Source of the DNA: DATHTC01 sp050262775
Lineage (GTDB): Bacteria; Actinomycetota; Thermoleophilia; Gaiellales; Gaiellaceae
Direction of reading: 5' to 3'
NCBI GenBank assembly: GCA_050262775.1
Contig: JBLNEO010000032.1
Location: 1 to 38,917 of the forward strand
DNA: 38,917 bases
Shown here: positions 22,053-28,984 of the stretch, one piece after another
Position numbering within the stretch: position 1 is the first letter of the stretch
Layout: each line of letters starts with the position of its first letter
The notes under the pieces: model-generated
Told to the model about the DNA's origin: nothing
Database searches by the model: none
What the model saw: the letters and a program-made list of their open reading frames with translations, nothing else
Position numbers and translations under genes: made by a program

Positions 22053-23829
22053 GCGGCTCCTCCTGCTCCTCCTCGGGCGCGGGCGCCGTCGCACGCGCGG
22101 GCGCGCCCGCGAGGAACGCGAACGCGGCGAAGGCGAAGAACCACGGGATGTACAGGTACGACCAGTGCTCGAGGACGAGCTGGAACCCGGCGAGGAGCGC
22201 GCCCGACAGGGCCGCCAGCTGGAGCGGCGACTTGCGGCGCGGCACGAACGCGACGGCGAGCGCCGCGGCCACGAGGAGCGCCTGCAGGACGCGCTGCACG
22301 AGCTTCAGGTCGGGGACGCCGTCCGCGTGGTACTGGCCCCATCCCCAGAGCGAGAACGGCGACTGGCGGTCGATCTGCCAGAGGAACGTCCGGTCGGCGA
22401 ACGTCCGCACCGCCTCCACGAGGTTCGGCTCCAGCAGCAGCACCGCGAACGCGGCGACCGTCGCGACGAGGAACGCCGCGAGGAACGCGAGCGGGCGCGC
22501 GCGCGGGCGCGACGGATACGTGAGCCAGAGCGGCGCGAGGACGAGCGACGCGAACTTCGTCCACCCCGACAGGGCAACCGACGCGCCGCGTGCCCACGGC
22601 GAGGTCGCGAGCCAGAAGCCCCAGACGAGGAAGGCGGCCGGGATCGCATCGTTCGTGTTCGAGTTCGACGCGTACTGCGTGAACGGGTACGCCGCCCACG
22701 CGAACGCGAGCGCCGCGGCGAGGGGCGTCCCGCCGTAGCGGCGGCCGGCGAGGAGGAGCCCGGCCACCACGAGCAGGTCCCAGAGGAGCGACGTGAAGTG
22801 CGCGGCCGGGAGGGTGTCGCCGCCCCACTTCCCGCTCCACCCGAAGAGCGCGAACCCCGGCACGTAGGCGAGGTACGACACGGGGCCGTAGGTGTCGCCG
22901 CTCGGGTTGGACGACTCGCAGCGGCCGTTCGTCTGCACGCGGTTCCGGATCTCCCCCTCGGAGTCCGCCGGGCCGCACGCGGGTCGGTCTTCCTGGACCG
23001 GGAAGTGGCCGTAGGGCGCCTCGCCGTTCACGATCCGGTGCGCGCCGATGACCCCGGCGTAGCCGACGTCGATGACGCTGTACGGCGCCTGGACGTTGAG
23101 CCCGACGCGGAAGCCGAGGAGGAAGACCGTCGCGCCGAGCAGGACCCACGCGGGCCAGGGCGACGGTGCGAGGCTCGGCCGGCGGCCCCGCGCGCCGATC
23201 CACGCGAGCCGGCCGAGCACGTAGAGGAGCGGCGGGTACGCGAGCGGGACCGACCAGAACACCTCCCCGCGGTTGAACGCGTACAGCGACGGGGTGAACG
23301 CGAGGAGGGCGAGGAGATCGAGGTTTCGCAGCGAGAGCGGCCGGCGCAGGTTCCCGAGCCCGACGACGAACGCGGCGCAGAACGCGAGCCACACCCACGG
23401 GGTGTTGATCGTCCGGCCGCCGAAGGCGCCGTCGTAGCCGCGGGCCATCTTCCACGCGACCTGCGGCCCGGTCCACGCCTCGGTCACGACGCCCGTCTCG
23501 TCGTCCACCTTTCCGAGCGCGATCTGCCCGGCCGCGCCCGACCAGACCTTGACGGTCCACGTGCGTCCGTCGTCGTCGAAGCTCGCGTCCGTGGTCGGCT
23601 TCGGCGGGTACCGCGCGAGCCAGTGCTCGACCTTCCCCTCGCGCAGGAACAGCGCCGTCGCCCGCTCGTCCGTCAGCCGCGGCTCGGCCTTCGGCGGGAC
23701 GAACGGGGTCGCGACGAGGTTCCCGTCGGCGTCGTAGACGGGCGTCGTCGGCGTCGTCTGCGCGGCCGCGGGCGCGGCCGGGACGAGCGCGAGCGCGACG
23801 AGGAAGGCGAGCCCCGCGCGCCGGAGCAC
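22030..23829 (-). CDS. Large membrane glycosyltransferase-like protein with secreted N-terminal domain
   Basis: A 599-residue protein. A signal-like N-terminus (VLRRAGLAFLVALALVPAAP) is followed by about 130 extracytoplasmic residues with a PepSY-like strand pattern (GKVDDETGVVTEAWTGPQVA), then roughly ten membrane helices. The membrane part holds HRIVNGEAPYGHFP in the first outer loop, DTYGPVSYLAYVPGFALFGW, TPLAAALAFAWAAYPFTQY, SNSNTNDAIPAAFL and GWTKFASLVLAPLW, which resemble GT-C-fold glycosyltransferases; the PYG loop is common in actinobacterial examples. Start: GTG 23829 directly precedes the signal peptide and leaves a strong hairpin in the leader; an in-frame GTG at 23874 would place the hairpin inside the coding region. 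Acceptor and donor are unknown. Confidence 0.78.
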   Translation of the reverse strand: MLRRAGLAFLVALALVPAAPAAAQTTPTTPVYDADGNLVATPFVPPKAEPRLTDERATALFLREGKVEHWLARYPPKPTTDASFDDDGRTWTVKVWSGAAGQIALGKVDDETGVVTEAWTGPQVAWKMARGYDGAFGGRTINTPWVWLAFCAAFVVGLGNLRRPLSLRNLDLLALLAFTPSLYAFNRGEVFWSVPLAYPPLLYVLGRLAWIGARGRRPSLAPSPWPAWVLLGATVFLLGFRVGLNVQAPYSVIDVGYAGVIGAHRIVNGEAPYGHFPVQEDRPACGPADSEGEIRNRVQTNGRCESSNPSGDTYGPVSYLAYVPGFALFGWSGKWGGDTLPAAHFTSLLWDLLVVAGLLLAGRRYGGTPLAAALAFAWAAYPFTQYASNSNTNDAIPAAFLVWGFWLATSPWARGASVALSGWTKFASLVLAPLWLTYPSRPRARPLAFLAAFLVATVAAFAVLLLEPNLVEAVRTFADRTFLWQIDRQSPFSLWGWGQYHADGVPDLKLVQRVLQALLVAAALAVAFVPRRKSPLQLAALSGALLAGFQLVLEHWSYLYIPWFFAFAAFAFLAGAPARATAPAPEEEQEEPRALVAAG

Positions 23830-23843
23830 GGCCGGGACCGCGG

Positions 23844-23864
23844 GGGGGAACCCATGGTTCCCCC
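23844..23864 (-). promoter_or_regulatory. Perfect 9-bp hairpin with ATG in the loop, before the glycosyltransferase start
   Basis: On the minus strand GGGGGAACC and GGTTCCCCC flank a three-base loop ATG. Two further base pairs form across a small bulge on the outer side. The loop ATG is out of frame with the glycosyltransferase. There is no T-run after the stem, so it is not a classic terminator. It lies 33 nt after the gtrA stop and 15 nt before the GTG at 23829, a position suited to controlling translation or transcript stability. Confidence 0.5.
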
Positions 23865-23897
23865 GCGACCCCACTCCTTCTCGGCCGGCGGTGCGCC

Positions 23898-24356
23898 TCA
23901 GCGCAGCCGGAAGGTCCACAGCTTGTTCCCGACGAAGTTCACGGGGGTGACGAGGACGATCGCGATCGCCTGCGCGAGGATCTTTCCCACGCCGAGCGCG
24001 ACGAGCGCCTGCAGCATCGCCAGGTTCGCGACGAGGGCGAGCACCGACACGACCAGGAACCGCGCGCCCTGGATCCCGGCATGCCCGCGGTGCCGGCGGA
24101 ACGTCCACGCGCGGTTGAGCAGGTAGTTGTTCGTGACCGCGACGAGGAAGGAGCCGACGGCCGCCTGCAGGTAGTGGACGCCGACGACCTTCAGCAGGAA
24201 GGTGTACACGGCGAGGTTGACGACGTAGCCGCTCGCGCCGACGATGCCGAACTTCGCCAGCTGGATCCAGTTGTGCGGACGGCGGAGGGCGAGACCTGCG
24301 CGGCTCGATCCGAAGCCGGTCTCGCCCGAGAGGGCCGCACGGGCGCGCGAGATCAC
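23898..24356 (-). CDS. GtrA-family membrane protein
   Basis: A 152-residue GtrA-family protein with four membrane helices: FGIVGASGYVVNLAVYTFLL, LQAAVGSFLVAVTNNYLLNR, FLVVSVLALVANLAMLQALVA (about 101-121) and ILAQAIAIVLVTPVNFVGNK. Family hallmarks are KFGIVGASGYVVN in helix one, NNYLLNRAWTF after helix two and NFVGNKLWTF at the end, the doubled N-x2-W-TF pattern. GtrA-like proteins help flip undecaprenyl-phosphate-linked sugars used to decorate surface polymers, which fits the two glycosyltransferases downstream. The GTG start at 24356 is 7 nt after TAGCCT. Confidence 0.92.
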   Translation of the reverse strand: MISRARAALSGETGFGSSRAGLALRRPHNWIQLAKFGIVGASGYVVNLAVYTFLLKVVGVHYLQAAVGSFLVAVTNNYLLNRAWTFRRHRGHAGIQGARFLVVSVLALVANLAMLQALVALGVGKILAQAIAIVLVTPVNFVGNKLWTFRLR

Positions 24357-24363
24357 GGGCGCG

Positions 24364-24369
24364 AGGCTA
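24364..24369 (-). promoter_or_regulatory. -10-like TAGCCT before gtrA
   Basis: TAGCCT ends 7 nt before the GTG at 24356. It would drive a leaderless transcript of the gtrA and glycosyltransferase unit and lies just past the stop of the PRC-barrel gene. Confidence 0.43.
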
Positions 24370-24386
24370 GCAGCGGCCCGCGGCGG

Positions 24387-24839
24387 TCAGGCCGCCGACG
24401 CCACCCCGCCGATCGCGACGCGCGCGTCGTACGGGATGCGCGCGCGTGCGACGCCGCCGCCGTCGGTCGTCTCGACCTCGAGCAGGCGGACGGCGCCGTT
24501 CTCGTCGAGCACGACGTCCCTCAGGGCGCCGAGCGCGCGGCCGGCGCGGGTCACCTCGCGGCCGCGGAGCGCGCTCAGCATGCGGCCGCGCCGCCGGTAG
24601 AACGCGAGGTCGTCGCCCTCGAGCAGGAGGAGCGCCGAGCCGAGCGCGATCTCGTCGTCGTGCACGTGCGCCGCGGCGAGCGGCAGGAACCGCCGCTCGG
24701 CGTCGCCGCACGCGACCTCGAGGCCGACGACGCGCATCGTCTCGACGTCGAGCAGGACGTCGGCGGGGTGGCCGAGGCGGATCCCGCGGAGCCGGACCGG
24801 CCGCCGGAGCAGCGACTCGGCGGACAGCCCACGCCTCAC
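24387..24839 (-). CDS. PRC-barrel protein with two barrel repeats
   Basis: A 150-residue soluble protein that appears to contain two PRC-barrel-type beta units: residues about 10-75 (RRPVRLRGIRLGHPADVLLD, VVGLEVACG) and about 88-145 (LRGREVTRAGRALGALRDVV, LLEVETTDGG). Each has the pattern of a short strand, G-x2-LG, V-x-D-V-LLD and V-x-G-LEV strand typical of PRC domains found in RimM and in photosynthetic reaction centre H subunits. The function is unknown; such stand-alone proteins are common in actinobacteria and may bind RNA or proteins. GTG 24839 lies 34 nt after the pcm stop with GAGGA just upstream, so it is probably the last gene of that operon. Confidence 0.72.
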   Translation of the reverse strand: MRRGLSAESLLRRPVRLRGIRLGHPADVLLDVETMRVVGLEVACGDAERRFLPLAAAHVHDDEIALGSALLLLEGDDLAFYRRRGRMLSALRGREVTRAGRALGALRDVVLDENGAVRLLEVETTDGGGVARARIPYDARVAIGGVASAA

Positions 24840-24873
24840 GGCGTCCTCGTTCCCGCCGCAGGCCCGCGGAAAC

Positions 24874-25527
24874 TCACTCGCGGAACCCCTCGGCGCCGAG
24901 GAGGGGCACGAACCGGCACGGGATGGAGCGGAGGGTCGCGGGGCCCTCCGGGCTGCGCACCACGAGCTCGAGCTCCTGACCGCGGCGCGTGCCGACCGGA
25001 AGCACCAGCCGGCCGCGCTCGGCGAGCTGCTCGTAGAGCGACTCGGGCACGCCGGGGGCGGCGGCCGCGACGGCGATCGCGTCGAACGGGGCGGCGTCCG
25101 CGAGCCCGAGCGTCCCGTCGCCGACGTGGACGCGGACCCGGTCGTAGCCCGCGGCCGCGAGGGAGCGGCGCGCGCGGTCGGCGAGCTCCGGCACGCGTTC
25201 GATCGTATGCACCTCGTCGGCCAGCTCCGCGAGGACCGCCGCCTGGTACCCCGAGCCGGTGCCCACGTCGAGCACCCGCTCTCGGCCGCGCAGGGCGAGC
25301 GCCTGCGCGATCGCCGCGACCATGTACGGCTGCGAGATCGTCTGGCCCGAGCCGATGGGCAGCGCCGCGTCGTCGTACGCCCGCGGACGGAGCTCCTCGG
25401 GCACGAACAGCTCGCGCGGCACGGTGCGCATCGCCGCGAGCACGCGCTCGTCCTCGATGTCCCGCGCCACGAGCTGCTGCGTCACCATCAGGTGCCGGGA
25501 CGACACGGGGTCGAACGGCGCGGGCAC
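24874..25527 (-). CDS. pcm: Pcm, protein-L-isoaspartate O-methyltransferase
   Basis: SAM-dependent repair enzyme of 217 residues that methylates isoaspartyl residues in damaged proteins. It shows MVTQQLVARDIEDERVLAAM near the N-terminus, VPRELFVPEELRPRAYDDAALPIGSGQTISQPYMVA (residues about 38-73, core GSGQTISQPYMVA, the Pcm signature), the SAM motif VLDVGTGSGYQAAVLAEL, VHTIERVPELADRAR, VHVGDGTLG and the C-terminal RLVLPVGTRRGQ. Length is typical. GTG 25527 shares one base with the stop of the phosphodiesterase gene (TAGTG); an ATG 14 codons in is an alternative start. Confidence 0.94.
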   Translation of the reverse strand: MPAPFDPVSSRHLMVTQQLVARDIEDERVLAAMRTVPRELFVPEELRPRAYDDAALPIGSGQTISQPYMVAAIAQALALRGRERVLDVGTGSGYQAAVLAELADEVHTIERVPELADRARRSLAAAGYDRVRVHVGDGTLGLADAAPFDAIAVAAAAPGVPESLYEQLAERGRLVLPVGTRRGQELELVVRSPEGPATLRSIPCRFVPLLGAEGFRE

Positions 25528-26843
25528 TACGCCGCCTTCGGGACGGGCACCGCGATCCCGAGGTGCGCGAGCACGGCGGGCGCGAGGTCGACGATCGACG
25601 CGGGCTCCGCGTCCAGGCCGACGGTGAGGATCGGCACCTCGGAGTCGCCCGCCACGAGCGAGCCGTGGCTGCCGCCGCCCGCGTGGTGGCGCCCGGCGAG
25701 ATCCGCGAACTCGTAGCCCTCCGCCGCCGAGACGAGGACGTCGCCGGCGTTCGGGTTCGCGAGCGCCGCCCATACCCGCGCCGCCGCATCCGGGTACGCG
25801 AGCAGCGACGCGTCGCCGGCGACGACGGCGCCGTCGCGGACGCGGCACTCCTCGCGCGCGCGGCGGGCGACGACGTCGCCGCCCTCGCGAAAGAGCACGA
25901 CCTCGGCGGCCGGCTCCGCGTCGAGGCGCAGCGCGAGCGAGCGGACGTCCTCGGCGCAGCCCGGGAGCCGGTAGAGCTGGCCCGCGCGGTTCGACGCGGC
26001 GACGACGACGCCGTCCACGCCGGCCACGTGGTGCTCGAGCGAGACGACCGCGTCGACGTGCGTCTGGCCGTGGTCGGCGCAGACGACGACGGCGTACCGC
26101 TCGAGGAACTCGTCCGGGCCCCCCGCCGCGGCAAGGAGGGAGCCGACGTGGTCGTCGGCGCGCGTGAGCGCCTCGCGACAGCCGTCGGGCCCGAACGCGT
26201 GCGAGGCGTAGTCGAGATCCGAGAGGTAGAACACGAGCACGTCGAAGCCGTCGCGGGTCACGAGCCAGCGTCCGACGGCGGCGGCGTAGTCGTCGACCGA
26301 GCCCGCGGCGCGGTTCCGCACCGCGAGCGGCGCGCCCGTGGCGTCCGATTCGTACAGGTTGTAGAAGAAGAACCGCCGCGGGCCGTTCGCCGGCGGGACG
26401 CCGGGAAGCGCGGGCCGGTGCCGCGTCCGGCCGCGGTAGGCCGTGAAGTTCACGCACGCGGGGACGAGGCCGGCGTCGTCGACCGCCTCGAACAGCGTGG
26501 TCGCGCCCGAGCCGAGGTGCCGCGCGTTCATGTTGACGATCGTGTCGCGCAGCGAGCGGGAGAACCCGGCGGCGACGATCGCGCCGAACGACGAGCCGTA
26601 CTCGACCAGCCGGCCCTCCCCGCGGTCGTACCAGACGAGGTGCGGGATCTCGTGGACGTCCGGGTGTGCCCCGGTCGCGATCGAGGAGAGGCAGACCGGG
26701 GTCAACGAGGGGAAGACGGAGGTCCCACGGCGGTAGCGGCCGTGCTCGGCGAGGAAGCGCAGCGCCGGGAGCTCGTCGAGCGCGCCCTCGAGCAGGCCCG
26801 GCGTGAGCCCGTCGATGACGACGAGGACGACCTTGTCGGGCAT
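25527..26843 (-). CDS. AlkP-superfamily type I phosphodiesterase/nucleotide pyrophosphatase-like protein
   Basis: A 438-residue alkaline phosphatase superfamily protein close to type I phosphodiesterase/nucleotide pyrophosphatases. Metal and nucleophile motifs are visible: VVLVVIDGLTPGLLEG at the N-terminus (D10), FPSLTPVCLSSIATG with the threonine nucleophile, FYLSDLDYASHAFGPDG with the second metal aspartate and histidine, VCADHGQTHVD, and GGGSHGSLVAGDSEVPIL near the end. No signal peptide is present, so it is probably cytosolic and could act on a phosphonate or phosphoglycerate-like substrate. The ATG shares its first base with the stop of the upstream membrane gene (TGATG) and the stop shares a base with pcm, so the three are coupled. 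Confidence 0.9.
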   Translation of the reverse strand: MPDKVVLVVIDGLTPGLLEGALDELPALRFLAEHGRYRRGTSVFPSLTPVCLSSIATGAHPDVHEIPHLVWYDRGEGRLVEYGSSFGAIVAAGFSRSLRDTIVNMNARHLGSGATTLFEAVDDAGLVPACVNFTAYRGRTRHRPALPGVPPANGPRRFFFYNLYESDATGAPLAVRNRAAGSVDDYAAAVGRWLVTRDGFDVLVFYLSDLDYASHAFGPDGCREALTRADDHVGSLLAAAGGPDEFLERYAVVVCADHGQTHVDAVVSLEHHVAGVDGVVVAASNRAGQLYRLPGCAEDVRSLALRLDAEPAAEVVLFREGGDVVARRAREECRVRDGAVVAGDASLLAYPDAAARVWAALANPNAGDVLVSAAEGYEFADLAGRHHAGGGSHGSLVAGDSEVPILTVGLDAEPASIVDLAPAVLAHLGIAVPVPKAA

Positions 26844-27262
26844 CAGTCGCGCGCGAGGATGCGCAGGCCCGCGTAGCGCCGCCCCGACCGGCGACGCAGC
26901 CGCTCTGCGAGTGCGGGCACGACGACCGCCTCGACGTACCCGACGATCGGAATCAGGGCGAGCAGGGCGACGGCGATGCCGGCGACGGCGACGAGCAGCG
27001 CCGTCGCACCGCGCGTCCCGCCGCGACCGAGCGCGCCCGCGACGAGCGGCGACGCGCCGAGACCGCCGAGCACGCCGCCGATCCCGCCCGCGACCGCCTC
27101 CGGCGCATCGGCGAAGCCCAGGCCGAGGAGCGCGCCCCCCGCCGCGCCCAGCAGGGCCGCGAGGATCGCGCCGCCCCGCACCGCGCCGACCAGGCCGGCG
27201 GCCACGAGCCCCACACCGACGCCGACGCCGACGAACAGCCCGATCGTGTACCACGCTCCCAC
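26843..27262 (-). CDS. Glycine/alanine-rich membrane protein of unknown function
   Basis: A 139-residue protein dominated by small residues. It has hydrophobic segments at about 3-30 (WYTIGLFVGVGVGVGLVAAG), 35-52 (AILAALLGAAGGALLGLG), 58-75 and 90-118 (LLVAVAGIAVALLALIPIVG), followed by a charged tail rich in arginine. Repeated G-x3-G spacing in the first helices suggests tight helix packing. I do not recognise a family. The GTG start at 27262 has TACACT 9 nt upstream. It precedes and overlaps by one base the phosphodiesterase gene, suggesting one transcript with pcm and the PRC protein. Confidence 0.68.
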   Translation of the reverse strand: MGAWYTIGLFVGVGVGVGLVAAGLVGAVRGGAILAALLGAAGGALLGLGFADAPEAVAGGIGGVLGGLGASPLVAGALGRGGTRGATALLVAVAGIAVALLALIPIVGYVEAVVVPALAERLRRRSGRRYAGLRILARD

Positions 27263-27271
27263 AGGAGAGCC

Positions 27272-27277
27272 AGTGTA
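27272..27277 (-). promoter_or_regulatory. -10-like TACACT before the small membrane protein operon
   Basis: TACACT ends 9 nt before the GTG at 27262. It would head the four-gene unit membrane protein, phosphodiesterase, pcm and PRC-barrel protein. The nearby AT-rich patch supports an open promoter region in otherwise GC-rich DNA. Confidence 0.4.
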
Positions 27278-27352
27278 GACATCGGTTTCCGGAAGGCCGC
27301 CGGCGGGAAGAAGAGCGAGCCGCCCCCACGGCAGGACGACCCCCACGGAACC

Positions 27353-27357
27353 GGAGG
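27353..27357 (+). promoter_or_regulatory. Strong Shine-Dalgarno GGAGG before the thioredoxin-like gene
   Basis: GGAGG lies 5 nt before the GTG at 27363 and decides this start. Strong ribosome-binding sites are unusual in this window, where most first genes look leaderless. Confidence 0.7.
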
Positions 27358-27362
27358 ACTGA

Positions 27363-27662
27363 GTGCACGACGACGCCCGGCCCCTGCTCGTCTTCTTCGC
27401 GAACACGAGGTCCGGACCCGCGCGCCGGATGGAGAGTCTGCTCGCGCACCTCGCGCGCAAGGAACGCAACCGGCTGCGCGTGGCGCGCGTGGACGTCGAC
27501 GAACGGCCCGACCTCGCGGCGCGCTTCCGCGTGAGCGAGGTCCCGACCCTCGTGCTCGTGAAGGGCAAGAAGGCGGTCGCGCGGATCGACGGCCGCACGA
27601 GCGCGCCGCGGATCGAGCGGATGCTCGAGCCGCACCTCGGCGCCGAGCCCGCGCTCGCATAG
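27363..27662 (+). CDS. Thioredoxin-fold protein without the CXXC active site
   Basis: A 99-residue thioredoxin-like protein. It aligns with the fold in order: LLVFFANTRSGPARRMESLL (strand, then the position of the WCGPC motif, here TRSGPAR), LRVARVDVDERPDLAARF, the cis-proline segment RVSEVPTLVLVKGKKAVARIDG (about 56-77, core VPTLVLVKG) and a final helix. Both active-site cysteines are replaced, by serine and alanine, and the whole protein has no cysteine, so it cannot do disulfide exchange. It may be a chaperone or a binding partner. A strong GGAGG lies 5 nt before the GTG start. It ends at a hairpin shared with the convergent CHRD gene. Confidence 0.85.
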   Translation: MHDDARPLLVFFANTRSGPARRMESLLAHLARKERNRLRVARVDVDERPDLAARFRVSEVPTLVLVKGKKAVARIDGRTSAPRIERMLEPHLGAEPALA

Positions 27663-27666
27663 CGAA

Positions 27667-27692
27667 GAGGGGCGGGCCGGAACCCGCCCCTC
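27667..27692. terminator. Bidirectional terminator-like hairpin
   Basis: A perfect 10-bp inverted repeat, GAGGGGCGGG and its complement, with a 6-nt loop CCGGAA, lies between the convergent thioredoxin-like and CHRD genes, 4 nt after one stop and 24 nt from the other. No T-run follows on either strand, as is common in high-GC actinobacteria. Confidence 0.75.
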
Positions 27693-27716
27693 ACCCCTCC
27701 CCTGTCCGCGCGGCGC

Positions 27717-28241
27717 TTAGAAGTCCGCGCGGATCTCGCCGCCGGGGAGATCGCCGGGGCCCGTCCCGGCCGGCGCCACGCCGTCGTCCGTGTGGACGTT
27801 CACGTACGCGCCGCCGCTCTCGATCAGCGACCACACCTCCGCGACCGTCTTCCCGGCGAACGGCCCGACGAAGTCACCCGCGTCGAACGTCCCCGAGACG
27901 ATGCGGCCGTCGAAGCGGCCCGCGCCGAGCGGCCCGCGGACGCCGGGCGTCGTCGACGGGTACAGCCACACGCCGATGCCGCCGTTGCTCCCCGGGAGCC
28001 CCTGATGGATGTGCGCCATGAAGACGTTGTCGATGTTCGCGACGTTCAGCGCGTAGTCGACCGACTGCCCGTCGGCCGACAGGTGGAAGGTCGCCTGCCC
28101 CTGCCCTGCGCTCGAGTTCGCCGGGACCTCCAGGTCGCCGACGAGATGGACGGAGCGGTTGGCGTTCAGCCCGGCGACGGCGACGCCGACGAGCGCGAAC
28201 CCTGCCGTCGCGGCGACGAGCACTCCCGTGATCCTGCGCAT
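27717..28241 (-). CDS. Exported CHRD-domain protein
   Basis: A 174-residue exported protein with a signal peptide (MRRITGVLVAATAGFALVGV, cleavage near AVAG) followed by one CHRD (chordin) domain. Domain marks: LVGDLEVPANSSAGQGQATF, FHLSADGQSVDYALNVANID (about 62-81), AHIHQGLPGSNGGIGVWLYP with the conserved histidine pair, GAGRFDGRIVSGTF, and the C-terminal GGAYVNVHTDDGVAP with PGGEIRADF. CHRD domains occur in many bacterial secreted proteins, but their role is not settled. GGAGG is 5 nt before the ATG, deciding the start. It is divergent from the HAD gene and convergent with the thioredoxin-like gene. Confidence 0.9.
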   Translation of the reverse strand: MRRITGVLVAATAGFALVGVAVAGLNANRSVHLVGDLEVPANSSAGQGQATFHLSADGQSVDYALNVANIDNVFMAHIHQGLPGSNGGIGVWLYPSTTPGVRGPLGAGRFDGRIVSGTFDAGDFVGPFAGKTVAEVWSLIESGGAYVNVHTDDGVAPAGTGPGDLPGGEIRADF

Positions 28242-28246
28242 CTGTT

Positions 28247-28251
28247 CCTCC
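28247..28251 (-). promoter_or_regulatory. Shine-Dalgarno GGAGG before the CHRD gene
   Basis: GGAGG followed by AACAG and then ATG at 28241. It fixes the start of the CHRD protein and indicates a transcript with a real 5' leader. Confidence 0.65.
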
Positions 28252-28313
28252 CCGTTCGTCCCCCCGTGTCGGCCGGGCATACGGTGGAGGGCGCCGCCCG
28301 GATTGCGCGCGAC

Positions 28314-28319
28314 TACCCT
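28314..28319 (+). promoter_or_regulatory. -10-like TACCCT before the HAD gene
   Basis: TACCCT ends 8 nt before the GTG at 28328. No Shine-Dalgarno sequence is present, in contrast with the divergent CHRD gene, which fits leaderless translation. Confidence 0.42.
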
Positions 28320-28327
28320 CTCGACCC

Positions 28328-28984
28328 GTGGCGCTCCGCGGCCTCCTCTTCGACTTCGACGGGCTGATCGTCGACACCGAGACGCCGTCGCGCGCGTCGT
28401 GGCAGGAGCTCTACCGCGAGCACGGCCAGGAGCTCCCGCTCGACCGGTGGGCGACGCTCGTCGGCACGGTCGGGGGCTGGGACCCCCTCGAGACGCTCGA
28501 GGAGCTCGTCGGACCGGTCGACCGCACGGCTCTCCGGGAGCGGCGACTCGAGCGCGAGCTCGAGCTCGGCGAGATCGAGCAGCTCCGGCCCGGCGTCCTC
28601 GACTACCTCGAGGAGGCTGACCGGCGCGGACTCGCCACCGCGATCGTCTCGAGCTCGCCGGCGTGGTGGGTCGAGTGGCATCTCGGTCGCCTCGAGCGCG
28701 CGGAGCAGTTCGACGCGATCGTGACCGCAGACGGCGACGAGTCGCGCGCGAAGCCGAGGCCGACGCTCTACCTCGAGGCGCTCGAGCGCCTGGGGCTGCG
28801 CGCGACCGAGGCAGTGGCGTTCGAGGACTCGCCGAACGGCGTCCGCGCGGCGAAGGCGGCCGGGCTCTTCTGCGTCGCCGTGCCGAACGGCGTCACCGCG
28901 GCGCTCGCGCTCGACGAGGCCGACGTCCTCGTCCCGTCGCTCGCGGAGCTGCCGTTCGCGTCGCTAGTCGACCGGCTCGCCTGA
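28328..28984 (+). CDS. HAD-superfamily phosphatase, beta-phosphoglucomutase-like
   Basis: A 218-residue HAD hydrolase of subfamily IA (beta-phosphoglucomutase/phosphatase type). Motif I is LLFDFDGLIVDTE with nucleophile D9 and acid D11; the cap helix follows; motif II is AIVSSSPAWW (S about 108), motif III lysine in SRAKPRPTLYLEAL, and motif IV VAFEDSPNGVRAAKAAG. All catalytic residues are present. The substrate is probably a small phosphosugar or phosphoglycolate-like compound. Its 3' end overlaps the convergent E2 gene by 21 nt. GTG start with a -10-like hexamer just upstream. Confidence 0.93.
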   Translation: MALRGLLFDFDGLIVDTETPSRASWQELYREHGQELPLDRWATLVGTVGGWDPLETLEELVGPVDRTALRERRLERELELGEIEQLRPGVLDYLEEADRRGLATAIVSSSPAWWVEWHLGRLERAEQFDAIVTADGDESRAKPRPTLYLEALERLGLRATEAVAFEDSPNGVRAAKAAGLFCVAVPNGVTAALALDEADVLVPSLAELPFASLVDRLA

